Positions 8,804-17,715 of a DNA stretch of 64,000 nucleotides are shown one piece after another. The DNA lies in NCBI RefSeq assembly GCF_043195105.1, contig NZ_JBAFWO010000002.1. The stretch is one strand, 5' to 3'. The position numbers were made by a program, and so were the translations under genes. The notes beneath the pieces were generated by a model. That model was not told where the DNA came from, did not search any database, and worked only from the letters and a program-made list of their open reading frames with translations. This stretch comes from NCEH01 sp002257205 (GTDB taxonomy: Bacteria; Pseudomonadota; Alphaproteobacteria; Rhizobiales; Xanthobacteraceae). Each line of letters starts with the position of its first letter. Positions within the stretch are counted from its first letter, which is position 1.

Positions 8804-11800
8804 ATGGGGGATATGCTTCAGGTCTGGGTCGTCGTTCTGGTGGCGCTTGGCTATATCGGTTTCCTGTTCGCTGTGGCGAGTTTCGGGGACCGGCGGCGCA
8901 GCCGCGCGCTGTCCGGCGCGGCGATGCCGGAGGGCGGCGGCGCGGCGCCGGGGAGCGCCGGCGGCCGGTTCCTGCGGCTGTGGCAGGGAAAGCCGCGCGG
9001 CGTGCGGCCCCTCATCTATTCCCTGTCGCTCGCGGTCTATTGCACCTCCTGGACGTTCTTCGGCTCGGTGGGGCTCGCCACCCTCCAGGGCTTCGACTTC
9101 CTGACCATTTATGTCGGGCCGATCCTCGTGATCGCCGTGTGCAGCCCGCTGCTGATCCGCGTGGTGGAGTTGGCGAAGGCGCACAACATCACCTCCATCG
9201 CCGATTTCCTGGCCGCCCGCTACGGCAAGAACCAGGGCATCGCGGCGCTGGTCTCGGTGGTCGCGATCGTCGGCTCCATCCCCTATATCTCGCTCCAGCT
9301 GAAGGCGGTTTCGGCCTCGCTGCTGGCGGTGATGGGGCCGCTCGGCACCGCGCCTTTGGCGCTGCCGGTGGGCGGCGACCTGGCGCTGTTCGTGGCCTTC
9401 GCCATGGCCGCCTTCGCGGTGCTGTTCGGCACCCGCCACACCGACGCGACCGAACATCAGGACGGGCTGATGCTGGCGGTGGCGACCGAATCCATCGTCA
9501 AGCTGGTGGCCTTTCTCACGGTCGGCTTCGCCGTCACCTTCATCATTTTCGACGGACCCATGGCGCTGTGGTACGCGGCCCGTGAAAGCGGCGTCACCGC
9601 GCCCTTCGAGCGCGGCATCTCCCTGGAAAACTGGGTGACCATGACGGTGCTTTCGGCTGGCGCCTTCCTGCTGCTGCCGCGCCAGTTCCATGTCGCGGTG
9701 GTGGAAAACAAGGGCGTGGCCGAAATCCGCCGCGCCCGCTGGCTGTTCCCGCTCTATCTCATCCTCATCAATCTGTTCGTGGTGCCGATCGCGCTCGCGG
9801 GCATGACGCTGTTTCCCCTCGGCACGGTGGATCGCGACGTGTTCGTGCTCGCGGTGCCGCTGTCAGCGGGGCACGATTTCCTGGCGATGCTGGCGTTCGT
9901 CGGCGGCCTTTCCGCTGCCACCGCCATGGTGATTGTCGAGACCGTGGCGCTGTCCATCATGATCTCGAACGATCTCGTCATGCCGCTGCTGCTGCGGCGC
10001 CGGGCGTCCGGTCCTTCGGCGCAGCAATCGCCGCACGATATGGTGGGGGTGCTGCTGCTGGTGCGCCGCGCCGCCATCTTCGTGCTGCTGCTGCTGGTCT
10101 ATCTTTATTATCGCACCACCGGCGACGTGCAGCTGGCGCAGATCGGCCTGCTGTCGTTCGCGGCGATCGCCCAGGTGGGGCCGGCGTTTGCCGCCGCATT
10201 GTTCTGGCGCCGGGCGACGGCGGCGGGCGCGATCGTGGGCATCGTGGCGGGAATGGTGGTGTGGGCCTATACGCTGCTGGTGCCGAGTCTTGCGGATGCC
10301 GGGCTGTTCTCGCAGGCGCTGATCACGCACGGGCCGTTCGATATCGCGCTGCTGCGGCCCACCAGCCTGCTCGGGCTTTCCGCCTCGCCGCTCGCCCATG
10401 GCGTCGCCTGGAGCCTCGGGCTGAACACGCTGCTGCTGTTCGTGGTGTCGCTGGCGACCAAGCCCTCGGCCATCGAGCAGGTGCAGGCCGGCCTGTTCAT
10501 GGCGCGCGACCAGACGTTGGTGCGCCCGGCTTTCCGCCGCTGGCGCTCCTCGGTCACGGTCGAGGAATTGATCGCCACGGTTGCACGCTATCTGGGCGAG
10601 GAGCGCGCCCGCTCCGCCTTCGCGACTTTCGCGCGCGAGCAGGGATTGTCGCTGGAGCCCAAGCGCGAGGCCGATGCGCAATTAGTCCGCCAGACCGAGC
10701 ATCTGCTTGCCTCCGCCATCGGCGCGGCTTCCTCGCGCCTCGTGCTGTCGCTTCTGCTGCGCAAGCGCGCGGTCTCCACCAAGGCCGCGCTGCGGCTGCT
10801 GGACGATGCGTCAGCCGCCATCCAATACAACCGTGAATTGCTCCAGACCGCCATTGATCATGTGGGGCAGGGCATCGCCGTGTTCGATCGCGAATTGCGC
10901 CTGGTGTGCTGGAACCGCAGGTTCGGCGAGATGCTGGACCTGCCGCCGGAATGCTATGCGGTCGGCGTGCCGCTGCGCGAGATTCTCACCCATTCCCAGA
11001 TGGAGGATGAGGACGCGCCGAGCGACCTCGACCATCGCCTGGTGCTCTACGCCGCCCAGAGCGGCCCTTGCCAGGAGCGGCTGCGCCACGGCGCCATGAT
11101 GATCGAGGCACGGTCCGATCCTCTGCCCGACGGCGGCGTCGTCGTGACCTTCACCGACATCACCGCCTCGGTACATGCCGAAATGGCCCTCGAACGCGCG
11201 AACGAGACGCTGGAACGGCGCGTGCGCGAGCGCACCGAGGAATTGGAGGATCTCAACCAGGCGCTGGCAAAGGCCAAGGCCAATGCCGACGACGCCAATC
11301 TTTCCAAGACGCGGTTCCTCGCCGCCGCGAGCCACGACATCCTCCAGCCCCTGAACGCGGCGCGCCTCTATGTGACCAGCCTCGTGGAACGCGCGCGCGG
11401 CCCGGAGGAGAGCAGGCTTGCCGCCAATATCGATTCCTCGCTGGAGGCGGTGGAAGAGATCCTGGTCGCGCTGCTGGACATCTCGCGCCTCGACAGCGGC
11501 GCCATGCGCCCCGAGATCGCCGCGTTCCGCATCGGTGATGTGCTGAAGCAACTGGAGCTGGAGTTCGCCCCCCTCGCCGCCGAGAAGCAATTGCAACTCA
11601 CCTTCGTGCCGTCCTCGCTCGCCGTGCGCTCGGACCGGCGGCTGCTGCGCCGGCTGCTGCAGAACCTCATTTCCAATGCGATCAAATACACGCCCAAGGG
11701 CCGGGTCCTGGTGGGGTGCCGGCGGCGCAGGGGCAAGGTGCGGATCGAGGTCATCGACACCGGCCTTGGCATTCCGCGCACCAAGCACAAGCTGATCTTC

Positions 11801-12400
11801 CAGGAATTCCAGCGCCTCGACCAGGGCGCGCGGGAGGCGCGCGGGCTCGGGCTCGGCCTTTCCATCGTCGAGCGTATCGCGCGCGTGCTGGGCCATCCGG
11901 TGGCGATCCGCTCGGCTGCCGGGCGCGGATCGAGCTTCACGGTGGAACTGCCCGTGGCGGTGCCACTGCCGGAGGAGGACGTCCAGCAATCGCGTCCCGC
12001 CCGCGCCACCGCGCCGCTCGACGGATTGTGCATCCTCGCCATCGACAACGAGCCGGCGATCCTGGACGGCATGGAATTGCTGCTCACCGGCTGGGGCTGC
12101 AAGGTGATCAAGGCCGGGGACGTGCAGACCGCCCTGCGCGAGGTGCGGGTCGCCAAGGCGCGCCCGGACGTGTTCCTGATCGATTATCATCTCGACGGCG
12201 GCCACGGCATTGATGCCGTGATGAGCCTGCGCTGGAAGCTCGGCAAGATGCCGGCGATCCTGATCACCGCCGATCGCAGCCGCAAGGTGCGCGACGCCGC
12301 CGCGGCGGTCGATATGGCGGTGCTTCACAAGCCGTTGAAGCCGGCGGCGTTGCGCGCAATCCTCGCGCAATGGCGTTTGTCGCGCGCCGCCGCAGAATAG
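8804..12400 (+). CDS. symporter-fused hybrid histidine kinase/response regulator
   Basis: 1198 residues. The first 560 or so form a sodium:solute-symporter-like membrane domain with about 13 segments (from WVVVLVALGYIGFLFAVASF). A PAS domain follows near 680-800, then a coiled coil, a HisKA box FLAAASHDILQPLNAARLY with phospho-His at 844, an ATPase domain with NLISNAIKY and DTGLGIP, and a receiver domain with IDNE near 1085, acceptor Asp 1127 in FLIDYHLDGG and a Lys in LHKPLKP. This plan matches the CbrA/NahK-like family. The membrane part may sense or carry a solute; the ligand is unknown. An alternative start is the ATG at 8813. Confidence 0.9.
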   Translation: MGDMLQVWVVVLVALGYIGFLFAVASFGDRRRSRALSGAAMPEGGGAAPGSAGGRFLRLWQGKPRGVRPLIYSLSLAVYCTSWTFFGSVGLATLQGFDFLTIYVGPILVIAVCSPLLIRVVELAKAHNITSIADFLAARYGKNQGIAALVSVVAIVGSIPYISLQLKAVSASLLAVMGPLGTAPLALPVGGDLALFVAFAMAAFAVLFGTRHTDATEHQDGLMLAVATESIVKLVAFLTVGFAVTFIIFDGPMALWYAARESGVTAPFERGISLENWVTMTVLSAGAFLLLPRQFHVAVVENKGVAEIRRARWLFPLYLILINLFVVPIALAGMTLFPLGTVDRDVFVLAVPLSAGHDFLAMLAFVGGLSAATAMVIVETVALSIMISNDLVMPLLLRRRASGPSAQQSPHDMVGVLLLVRRAAIFVLLLLVYLYYRTTGDVQLAQIGLLSFAAIAQVGPAFAAALFWRRATAAGAIVGIVAGMVVWAYTLLVPSLADAGLFSQALITHGPFDIALLRPTSLLGLSASPLAHGVAWSLGLNTLLLFVVSLATKPSAIEQVQAGLFMARDQTLVRPAFRRWRSSVTVEELIATVARYLGEERARSAFATFAREQGLSLEPKREADAQLVRQTEHLLASAIGAASSRLVLSLLLRKRAVSTKAALRLLDDASAAIQYNRELLQTAIDHVGQGIAVFDRELRLVCWNRRFGEMLDLPPECYAVGVPLREILTHSQMEDEDAPSDLDHRLVLYAAQSGPCQERLRHGAMMIEARSDPLPDGGVVVTFTDITASVHAEMALERANETLERRVRERTEELEDLNQALAKAKANADDANLSKTRFLAAASHDILQPLNAARLYVTSLVERARGPEESRLAANIDSSLEAVEEILVALLDISRLDSGAMRPEIAAFRIGDVLKQLELEFAPLAAEKQLQLTFVPSSLAVRSDRRLLRRLLQNLISNAIKYTPKGRVLVGCRRRRGKVRIEVIDTGLGIPRTKHKLIFQEFQRLDQGAREARGLGLGLSIVERIARVLGHPVAIRSAAGRGSSFTVELPVAVPLPEEDVQQSRPARATAPLDGLCILAIDNEPAILDGMELLLTGWGCKVIKAGDVQTALREVRVAKARPDVFLIDYHLDGGHGIDAVMSLRWKLGKMPAILITADRSRKVRDAAAAVDMAVLHKPLKPAALRAILAQWRLSRAAAE

Positions 12401-12619
12401 ATTTCATCCTTAATATTTGATGAATATCCCCAATGGTGGACGACGCCATGGGATGATCTTGCTTCGCCCCCATCTCGGACAAATAATCGCCCCGATCCGC
12501 AGGCGTTCTTGGGGTGTCCCAGCAAGCGGGTGTTTGCACAGAAGTGTGAAACATTCGGAAATATTTGCCGGGGCAGGTTTGAGACCGTTTCGGTTCCCTT
12601 AACGTACCTGGAGATCGCC

Positions 12620-12826
12620 ATGACCTTCACGATTCATGTTCCGATCTTTCCCTTGCGGCGGGAAATCATGTTGCGCAAGCAGCGCGGCGGCACCTCGGGG
12701 GTGTCCGTCTCCGGCGCGCCGAAGGCTCGCTCGCGCGACGAGGACGGCTTCCTGGAGCTGGAATTGTTGCCCGTGGACGAACTCCATCTGCTCGGCCGCA
12801 AGGCGCGCCGCCGCCGTGGCAGCTAG
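12620..12826 (+). CDS. small basic hypothetical protein
   Basis: 68 residues, unrecognised. GGAG at 12610-12613 stands 6 bp before the ATG. The N-terminal half (MTFTIHVPIFPLRREIMLRK) is mixed, the middle is Gly/Ser-rich and the end is LELELLPVDELHLLGRKARR, a likely helix followed by a basic tail. No membrane segment. It could be a real small protein or a chance frame; the ribosome site is the main support. Confidence 0.4.
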   Translation: MTFTIHVPIFPLRREIMLRKQRGGTSGVSVSGAPKARSRDEDGFLELELLPVDELHLLGRKARRRRGS

Positions 12827-12974
12827 CATTTTCCTCGCCTCCCGCGGGTTTGGCGGGGGGCTGCGGCGGGTGGCCGCTTGAGGCGGGTCGCCACATGCGC
12901 GGCGCGTGGCGTCCGGCGGGACGATCCGGTAAGGTTCGGCGCAATCGCCGTCCCCCTGTTCGCCGGATCCCCTG

Positions 12975-13745
12975 ATGCAAGCCTCGCCCCAAGACCAGCC
13001 GGACACCCATTTCGGATATCGCACCGTTCCGCTGGATGAGAAGCAGACCCTGGTGGACGAGGTGTTCCACAAGGTCGCCCGGCGCTACGACATCATGAAT
13101 GATTTCATGTCCGGCGGGCTGCATCGGGCCTGGAAGGACGCCATGGTCTCCAAGGTGCGTCCGCCCCAGGGCGCGCGTGCGTTCCGCCTGCTGGATCTGG
13201 CCGGCGGCACCGGCGACGTTTCCTTCCGCGTGGTCGGCGCTGGCGGGGCGGGGACCCAAGCGGTGGTCGCCGACATCAATCGCGAGATGCTGGCCGTGGG
13301 CCGCGAGCGCGCCGAAAAGCGCAGCCTCTCCGACAGGGTCGAGTTCGTCGACGCCAATGCCGAGTCGCTCCCCTTCGCGGATGCGAGCTTTGACGCCGTC
13401 ACCATCGCCTTCGGCATCCGCAACGTGCCGCGCATTCCCCTCGCTCTGTCCGAGATGAAGCGGGTGCTGAAGCCGGGCGGGCGGGCTCTGGTGCTGGAAT
13501 TCTCCCGCGTCGACGTGCCTTTGCTCGACAAGATCTATGATTTCTATTCCTTCCGCGTCATTCCCGAACTCGGCCGCCGGGTCGCGGGGGAGGCGGAGCC
13601 CTATCAATATCTCGTGGAATCCATCCGCCGCTTCCCCCCGCCCGCAACCTTCGCGCAGATGATGCGCGAGGCCGGGTTCGGCCGCGTGGATTTCACGCTC
13701 ATGACCGGCGGCGTCGTGGCGCTGCATTCGGGTTTCCGGATTTGA
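12975..13745 (+). CDS. ubiE: demethylmenaquinone/2-polyprenyl-benzoquinol C-methyltransferase UbiE
   Basis: SAM-dependent C-methyltransferase of ubiquinone synthesis. The N-terminal FGYRTVPLDEKQTLVDEVFH and KVARRYDIMNDFMSGG blocks are diagnostic, the SAM motif is LDLAGGTGDVSFR near residue 73, and the C-terminal FSRVDVPLLDKIYDFYSF and YQYLVESIRRFPP blocks are typical. 256 residues is the normal length. ubiB follows after 49 bp, consistent with one ubiquinone operon. Confidence 0.96.
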   Translation: MQASPQDQPDTHFGYRTVPLDEKQTLVDEVFHKVARRYDIMNDFMSGGLHRAWKDAMVSKVRPPQGARAFRLLDLAGGTGDVSFRVVGAGGAGTQAVVADINREMLAVGRERAEKRSLSDRVEFVDANAESLPFADASFDAVTIAFGIRNVPRIPLALSEMKRVLKPGGRALVLEFSRVDVPLLDKIYDFYSFRVIPELGRRVAGEAEPYQYLVESIRRFPPPATFAQMMREAGFGRVDFTLMTGGVVALHSGFRI

Positions 13746-13794
13746 ACGGGTTCGTTCTTCCGCCTCCCTCCGGGAGCGGGAAGGACCAAAGGAT

Positions 13795-15369
13795 ATGCGC
13801 GTGATCTTTCTTCTCGCCGATGCCGCCCGCCTGGCGCGGGCCGCCTATGTGCTCGCCCGCGAAGGGGTGCTGAGCTTCGTGCCGCCGTTGGCGCTGCCGC
13901 CACCGGCGCGGCCCTTGCTCAAGCTCGCGCGCCTGATCGCCCGGCCCGACGCCGGCACCCGCGCGGCCCGCCTCTCGGCGGCACTGAGCCGGCTCGGCCC
14001 GTCCTATGTGAAGCTCGGCCAGTTTTTGGCCACCCGGCCGGATGTGGTGGGCACGGCCATCGCCCGCGATCTCGAAGTGCTCCAGGATCGCATGCCGGCG
14101 TTCGGGCAGGACATCGCCGAGGCCATGGTCGCCGAAGCGCTGGACCGGCCGGTTTCGGCCGCGTTCGCGGTGTTCGGCCCGGCGGTCGCCGCCGCCTCCA
14201 TCGCCGAGGTTCACAAGGCCGAGGTGGTGGAACAGGACGGGACGCGCCGCGACGTGGCGGTGAAGATCCTGCGGCCCGACATCGGCCGCCGCTTCGGCTC
14301 CGACATGGCGACCTTCCGCCGTATCGCCGCCTTCGCCGAGCGCGCCTCGCCCGAAGCGCGCCGGCTGCGTCTGGAAGCGGTGGTCGAGACCCTTGCTCGC
14401 TCCGTGAACATGGAGATGGACCTGCGCCTGGAAGCCGCCGCTTATGCAGAACTGGCCGAAAATACTCAGGACGATCCCGAGATCCATGTCCCCGCCGTGG
14501 ATTGGGAGCGCTCCGGCCGGGAAGTGCTCACCACCCAATGGATCGACGGCATCAAATTGTCCGACCGCGCGGCGCTGGAGGCTGCGGGCCATGATCTGAA
14601 GGCGCTGGCGCGCATCGTCATGCAATCCTTCCTGCGCCAGGCCATGCGCGACGGCTTCTTCCATGCCGACATGCATCCGGGAAACCTGTTCGTGGACGCG
14701 CAAGGGCGCCTCGTGATCGTCGATTGCGGCATCATGGGCCGGCTCGGCGCGCGCGAGCGGCGGTTCCTGGCGGAAATCCTCTACGGCTTCATCACCCGCA
14801 ACTGGCGCCGCACCGCCCAGGTGCATTTTGATGCCGGATATGTGCCGCGCCACCATTCGGTGGAGGATTTTGCCCAGGCGATCCGGGCCATCGGCGAGCC
14901 GATCCATTCCCGCAGCGCCGAGCAGATCTCCATGGCCAAGCTGCTGTCCTTGCTGCTGGAGGTGACCGGCCTGTTCGACATGAAGACCCGGCCGGAACTG
15001 CTGCTGCTGCAGAAGACCATGGTGGTGGTGGAAGGCGTCGCGCGCTCGCTCGACCCGCAATTGAACATGTGGACCACCGCCGCCCCGGTGGTGGAGGATT
15101 GGATCGCCCGCAATCTCGGCCCGATCGGCCGGATCCAGGAAGCGGGCGGGGCGATCGGCGAAGTGGGCAGTTTCCTCGCCGATGTGCCGGACCTGCTGGG
15201 CCGCGCGGGGCGGGTTGTGACGCAACTGGACGAAGCCACCCGCGACGGCCTCAGCCTCTCGCCCAAGACGCTGGAAGGCATCGGCCAGGCGGAAGCGCGG
15301 CGCGCGTTCTGGGGCAATGCAGCGCTGTGGGTGATCGCACTGTCGCTGCTGGTGATCGCGCTGAAATAG
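13795..15369 (+). CDS. ubiB: ubiquinone biosynthesis kinase-like protein UbiB
   Basis: ABC1/ADCK-type atypical kinase needed for ubiquinone synthesis. Visible are the KxGQ motif in SYVKLGQFLATRPDVVG (near 71), the Ala-rich nucleotide loop AAASIAEVHKAEV, the catalytic-type HADMHPGN and the metal-site VDCGIMGRLG. Two hydrophobic stretches at the C-terminus (ending ALWVIALSLLVIALK) anchor it in the inner membrane. Length 524 is normal. It lies between ubiE and coaBC. Confidence 0.95.
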   Translation: MRVIFLLADAARLARAAYVLAREGVLSFVPPLALPPPARPLLKLARLIARPDAGTRAARLSAALSRLGPSYVKLGQFLATRPDVVGTAIARDLEVLQDRMPAFGQDIAEAMVAEALDRPVSAAFAVFGPAVAAASIAEVHKAEVVEQDGTRRDVAVKILRPDIGRRFGSDMATFRRIAAFAERASPEARRLRLEAVVETLARSVNMEMDLRLEAAAYAELAENTQDDPEIHVPAVDWERSGREVLTTQWIDGIKLSDRAALEAAGHDLKALARIVMQSFLRQAMRDGFFHADMHPGNLFVDAQGRLVIVDCGIMGRLGARERRFLAEILYGFITRNWRRTAQVHFDAGYVPRHHSVEDFAQAIRAIGEPIHSRSAEQISMAKLLSLLLEVTGLFDMKTRPELLLLQKTMVVVEGVARSLDPQLNMWTTAAPVVEDWIARNLGPIGRIQEAGGAIGEVGSFLADVPDLLGRAGRVVTQLDEATRDGLSLSPKTLEGIGQAEARRAFWGNAALWVIALSLLVIALK

Positions 15370-15504
15370 CCGGTCGGGGAACGCAGGCCAGGACGGAAGA
15401 TACGGCGCAGACTGGGGGTTGGACACGGCTCGGCATCGGCGATGCACGGTGCCCTTTCCGGTCATTTCCTGCTATCCCAGTCCACCCCGCGCCCGGAGAC
15501 CGCC

Positions 15505-16719
15505 ATGCTTCACGAACGACGCATTCTGCTCATCATCGGCGGCGGGATTGCCGCGTACAAATGCCTGGACCTCATCCGCCGCCTGAAAGAGCGCGGCGCC
15601 ACGGTGCGGGCGATCCTGACGCCAGCGGCCCAGCATTTCGTGACCCCGCTTTCGGTCGGCGCGCTGACTGGCGAACGGGTGTTCACCGACTTGTTCGACC
15701 TCACCGCCGAGCATGACATCGGCCACATCCAATTATCGCGCGATGCCGATCTGATCGTGGTCGCGCCCGCCACCGCCGATCTCATGGCCAAGGCCGCCAA
15801 CGGCTTCGCGGACGATCTCGCCACCACCGCTTTGCTCGCCACCGACAAGAGCGTTCTGATGGCGCCCGCCATGAACCCGCGCATGTGGGCGCATCCCGCC
15901 ACCCGGCGCAATGTGGCGCGGCTGAAGCAGGACGGGGTCTATCTCATCGGCCCCAATTCCGGCGCCATGGCCGAGCGCGGCGAATTCGGCGAAGGGCGCA
16001 TGGCCGAGCCGCTGGAACTGCTGGCCGCCATCGAGGCCCGCTTCTCCGACCAGACCGTGCTGCTGAAGGGCCGGCGCATTCTCATCACCTCCGGCCCCAC
16101 CCATGAGCCGATCGATCCGGTGCGCTATATTGCCAACCGCTCCTCCGGCAAGCAGGGCCACGCCATCGCCGCCGCCGCCGCCGCTGCGGGGGCAGAGGTG
16201 GTGCTGATCTCCGGGCCGGTGGCGCTTGCCGATCCGCGTGGCGTGCGCATGGTGAAGGTGGAGAGCGCGCGCGAAATGCTGGCGGCGGTGGAGGAGAATC
16301 TCCCTGTGGACGCCGCCGTGTTCGCTGCCGCGGTCGCCGACTGGCGGGTCGCCGATGCCGCAGGCCAGAAGATCAAGAAAGGCGAGGCGGGCGCGCCCGA
16401 GCTCGATCTGGTGGAAAACCCGGACATTCTCGCCTCCATCGCGAAGCATGGCACGCTGCGTCCGCGCCTCGTGGTGGGGTTTGCCGCCGAGACGCAGAAT
16501 GTGGTGCCCCACGCCCAGGCCAAGCTGGCCCGCAAGGGATGCGATTGGATCGTCGCCAATGATGTGTCGCCGGAAACCGGCATCATGGGCGGTGACCTCA
16601 ATACCGTGCATCTGGTGAGCGCGGACGGGGTGGAGGATTGGCCCTCCGCCAGCAAGACCGAGGTGGCGCGCCGCCTCGTCGCCCGCATCGGCGGCGCGCT
16701 GGCGGGCGAGGGGGTTTAA
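15505..16719 (+). CDS. coaBC: bifunctional phosphopantothenoylcysteine decarboxylase/synthetase
   Basis: Couples cysteine to 4'-phosphopantothenate and decarboxylates the product, two steps of CoA synthesis. The N-terminal flavin domain shows GGGIAAYK, the His-containing block and APAMNPRMW; the C-terminal CoaB domain begins near GRRILITSGPTHEPIDPVRY and has NRSSGKQG. Start at ATG 15505 (MLHERRILL) has GGAG just upstream; the frame opens earlier at 15442. The E. coli decarboxylase active-site Cys context ACGD is not present; here the segment reads GAMAERGEFGEGRM without Cys. dut starts 2 bp later. Confidence 0.94.
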   Translation: MLHERRILLIIGGGIAAYKCLDLIRRLKERGATVRAILTPAAQHFVTPLSVGALTGERVFTDLFDLTAEHDIGHIQLSRDADLIVVAPATADLMAKAANGFADDLATTALLATDKSVLMAPAMNPRMWAHPATRRNVARLKQDGVYLIGPNSGAMAERGEFGEGRMAEPLELLAAIEARFSDQTVLLKGRRILITSGPTHEPIDPVRYIANRSSGKQGHAIAAAAAAAGAEVVLISGPVALADPRGVRMVKVESAREMLAAVEENLPVDAAVFAAAVADWRVADAAGQKIKKGEAGAPELDLVENPDILASIAKHGTLRPRLVVGFAAETQNVVPHAQAKLARKGCDWIVANDVSPETGIMGGDLNTVHLVSADGVEDWPSASKTEVARRLVARIGGALAGEGV

Positions 16720-16721
16720 GC

Positions 16722-17195
16722 ATGGCGCTCGGCGTTCCCGTTCTGCGTCTGCCCCATGGGGCAGACTTGCCGCTGCCGGCTTATGCGACCGCCGCCTCGG
16801 CCGGGCTCGACCTGATGGCCGCCGTGCCGGCCGATGCTCCGCTGGTGCTCAAGCCCGGCGCGCGGGCCGCCGTGCCCACCGGGCTGGCGCTCGCCCTGCC
16901 GCCGGGCTTTGAAGCGCAGGTGCGGCCGCGCTCGGGCCTCGCCCTGAAATTCGGCGTCACGGTGCTCAACGCGCCCGGAACCATCGATGCCGACTATCGC
17001 GGCGAAATCCTGGTTCTGCTGATTAATCATGGAGATGCGCCGGTCGAGATCAGCCGGGGCATGCGCATTGCCCAGATGGTCGTGGCCCCGGTGACGCATA
17101 TTCTGCTGGAAGAATCCGGCAAATTGGGAGAAACTGCACGCGGCTCCGGTGGTTTTGGGTCGACAGGGCTCGACGGGGCGTACGGATCGAGATAG
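16722..17195 (+). CDS. dut: dUTP diphosphatase
   Basis: Trimeric dUTPase, hydrolysing dUTP to dUMP and pyrophosphate. Motifs in order: motif 1 ATAASAGLDLMAA, motif 2 PRSGLALKFGV, motif 3 LNAPGTIDADYRGE, motif 4 RGMRIAQMV and the Gly-rich C-terminal motif 5 RGSGGFGSTG. Start at ATG 16722, two bases after coaBC, so the two are very likely co-translated. Length 157 is normal. Confidence 0.96.
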   Translation: MALGVPVLRLPHGADLPLPAYATAASAGLDLMAAVPADAPLVLKPGARAAVPTGLALALPPGFEAQVRPRSGLALKFGVTVLNAPGTIDADYRGEILVLLINHGDAPVEISRGMRIAQMVVAPVTHILLEESGKLGETARGSGGFGSTGLDGAYGSR

Positions 17196-17205
17196 CCACA
17201 GTCCC

Positions 17206-17646
17206 ATGCCGCGTTTATCCGACAAAAGCCTGCTCGCCATCGCCGCCGTCGTGGATGTCGCCGTCCATGCCCGCGGTGTCCCCGTTGCCGCGAAAGCCTT
17301 GGCCGCCCGCCATGGTTTGCCGCCCCGCCGGCTGGAGCCGGTGTTGCAGGCGCTGGTGCATGCCGGCGTGTTGAAAGGCGTGCGCGGTCCGCGCGGCGGC
17401 TATGAGCTGGCGCGCGAGCGTCGCCGGGTCTCGGTGGCCGAGATCGTGCGTGTGGTGGAAGGCGCGGAAGAGGAGAAGGAGATCATCCTTCCCCCGCTGG
17501 TGCTGGAAGTGGTGCAGCCCGCCGTCGCCTCCGCCGAGGACACGTTCGACAAGGCGCTCGACACCGTGACGCTCGAAGACCTCTGCCGCTCCGCCGACGA
17601 CAAGGGCCACGGCTCCGATCACGACCGTATCGATTTTACCATTTGA
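17206..17646 (+). CDS. Rrf2-family transcriptional regulator
   Basis: Winged-helix repressor of 146 residues; I take the ATG at 17206, 10 bp after dut. The HTH (VPVAAKALAARHGLPPRRLEPVLQALVHAG) and the wing VRGPRGGYELARE are typical Rrf2. The three-Cys cluster of IscR/NsrR/RirA is absent: the only Cys is in EDLCRSAD. So it is unlikely to hold an Fe-S cluster. It sits just upstream of cysK, so control of cysteine synthesis in the manner of CymR is a reasonable inference. Confidence 0.85.
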   Translation: MPRLSDKSLLAIAAVVDVAVHARGVPVAAKALAARHGLPPRRLEPVLQALVHAGVLKGVRGPRGGYELARERRRVSVAEIVRVVEGAEEEKEIILPPLVLEVVQPAVASAEDTFDKALDTVTLEDLCRSADDKGHGSDHDRIDFTI

Positions 17647-17676
17647 ACCCGGCGGCGCCCCGCAGGGCGCGACGCC

Positions 17677-17702
17677 AAGAGACAGTCGCTAAGAGACAAT
17701 CG
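17677..17702 (+). promoter_or_regulatory. 12-bp direct repeat upstream of cysK
   Basis: AAGAGACAGTCG (17677-17688) and AAGAGACAATCG (17691-17702) differ at one base and have a period of 14. They lie between the Rrf2 gene and the cysK ATG, partly over the expected leader. A GC hairpin GCGCCC/GGGCGC (17655-17670) precedes them. They could be the Rrf2 operator or a local duplication. Confidence 0.4.
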
Positions 17703-17715
17703 AGGGAGAAATCCA

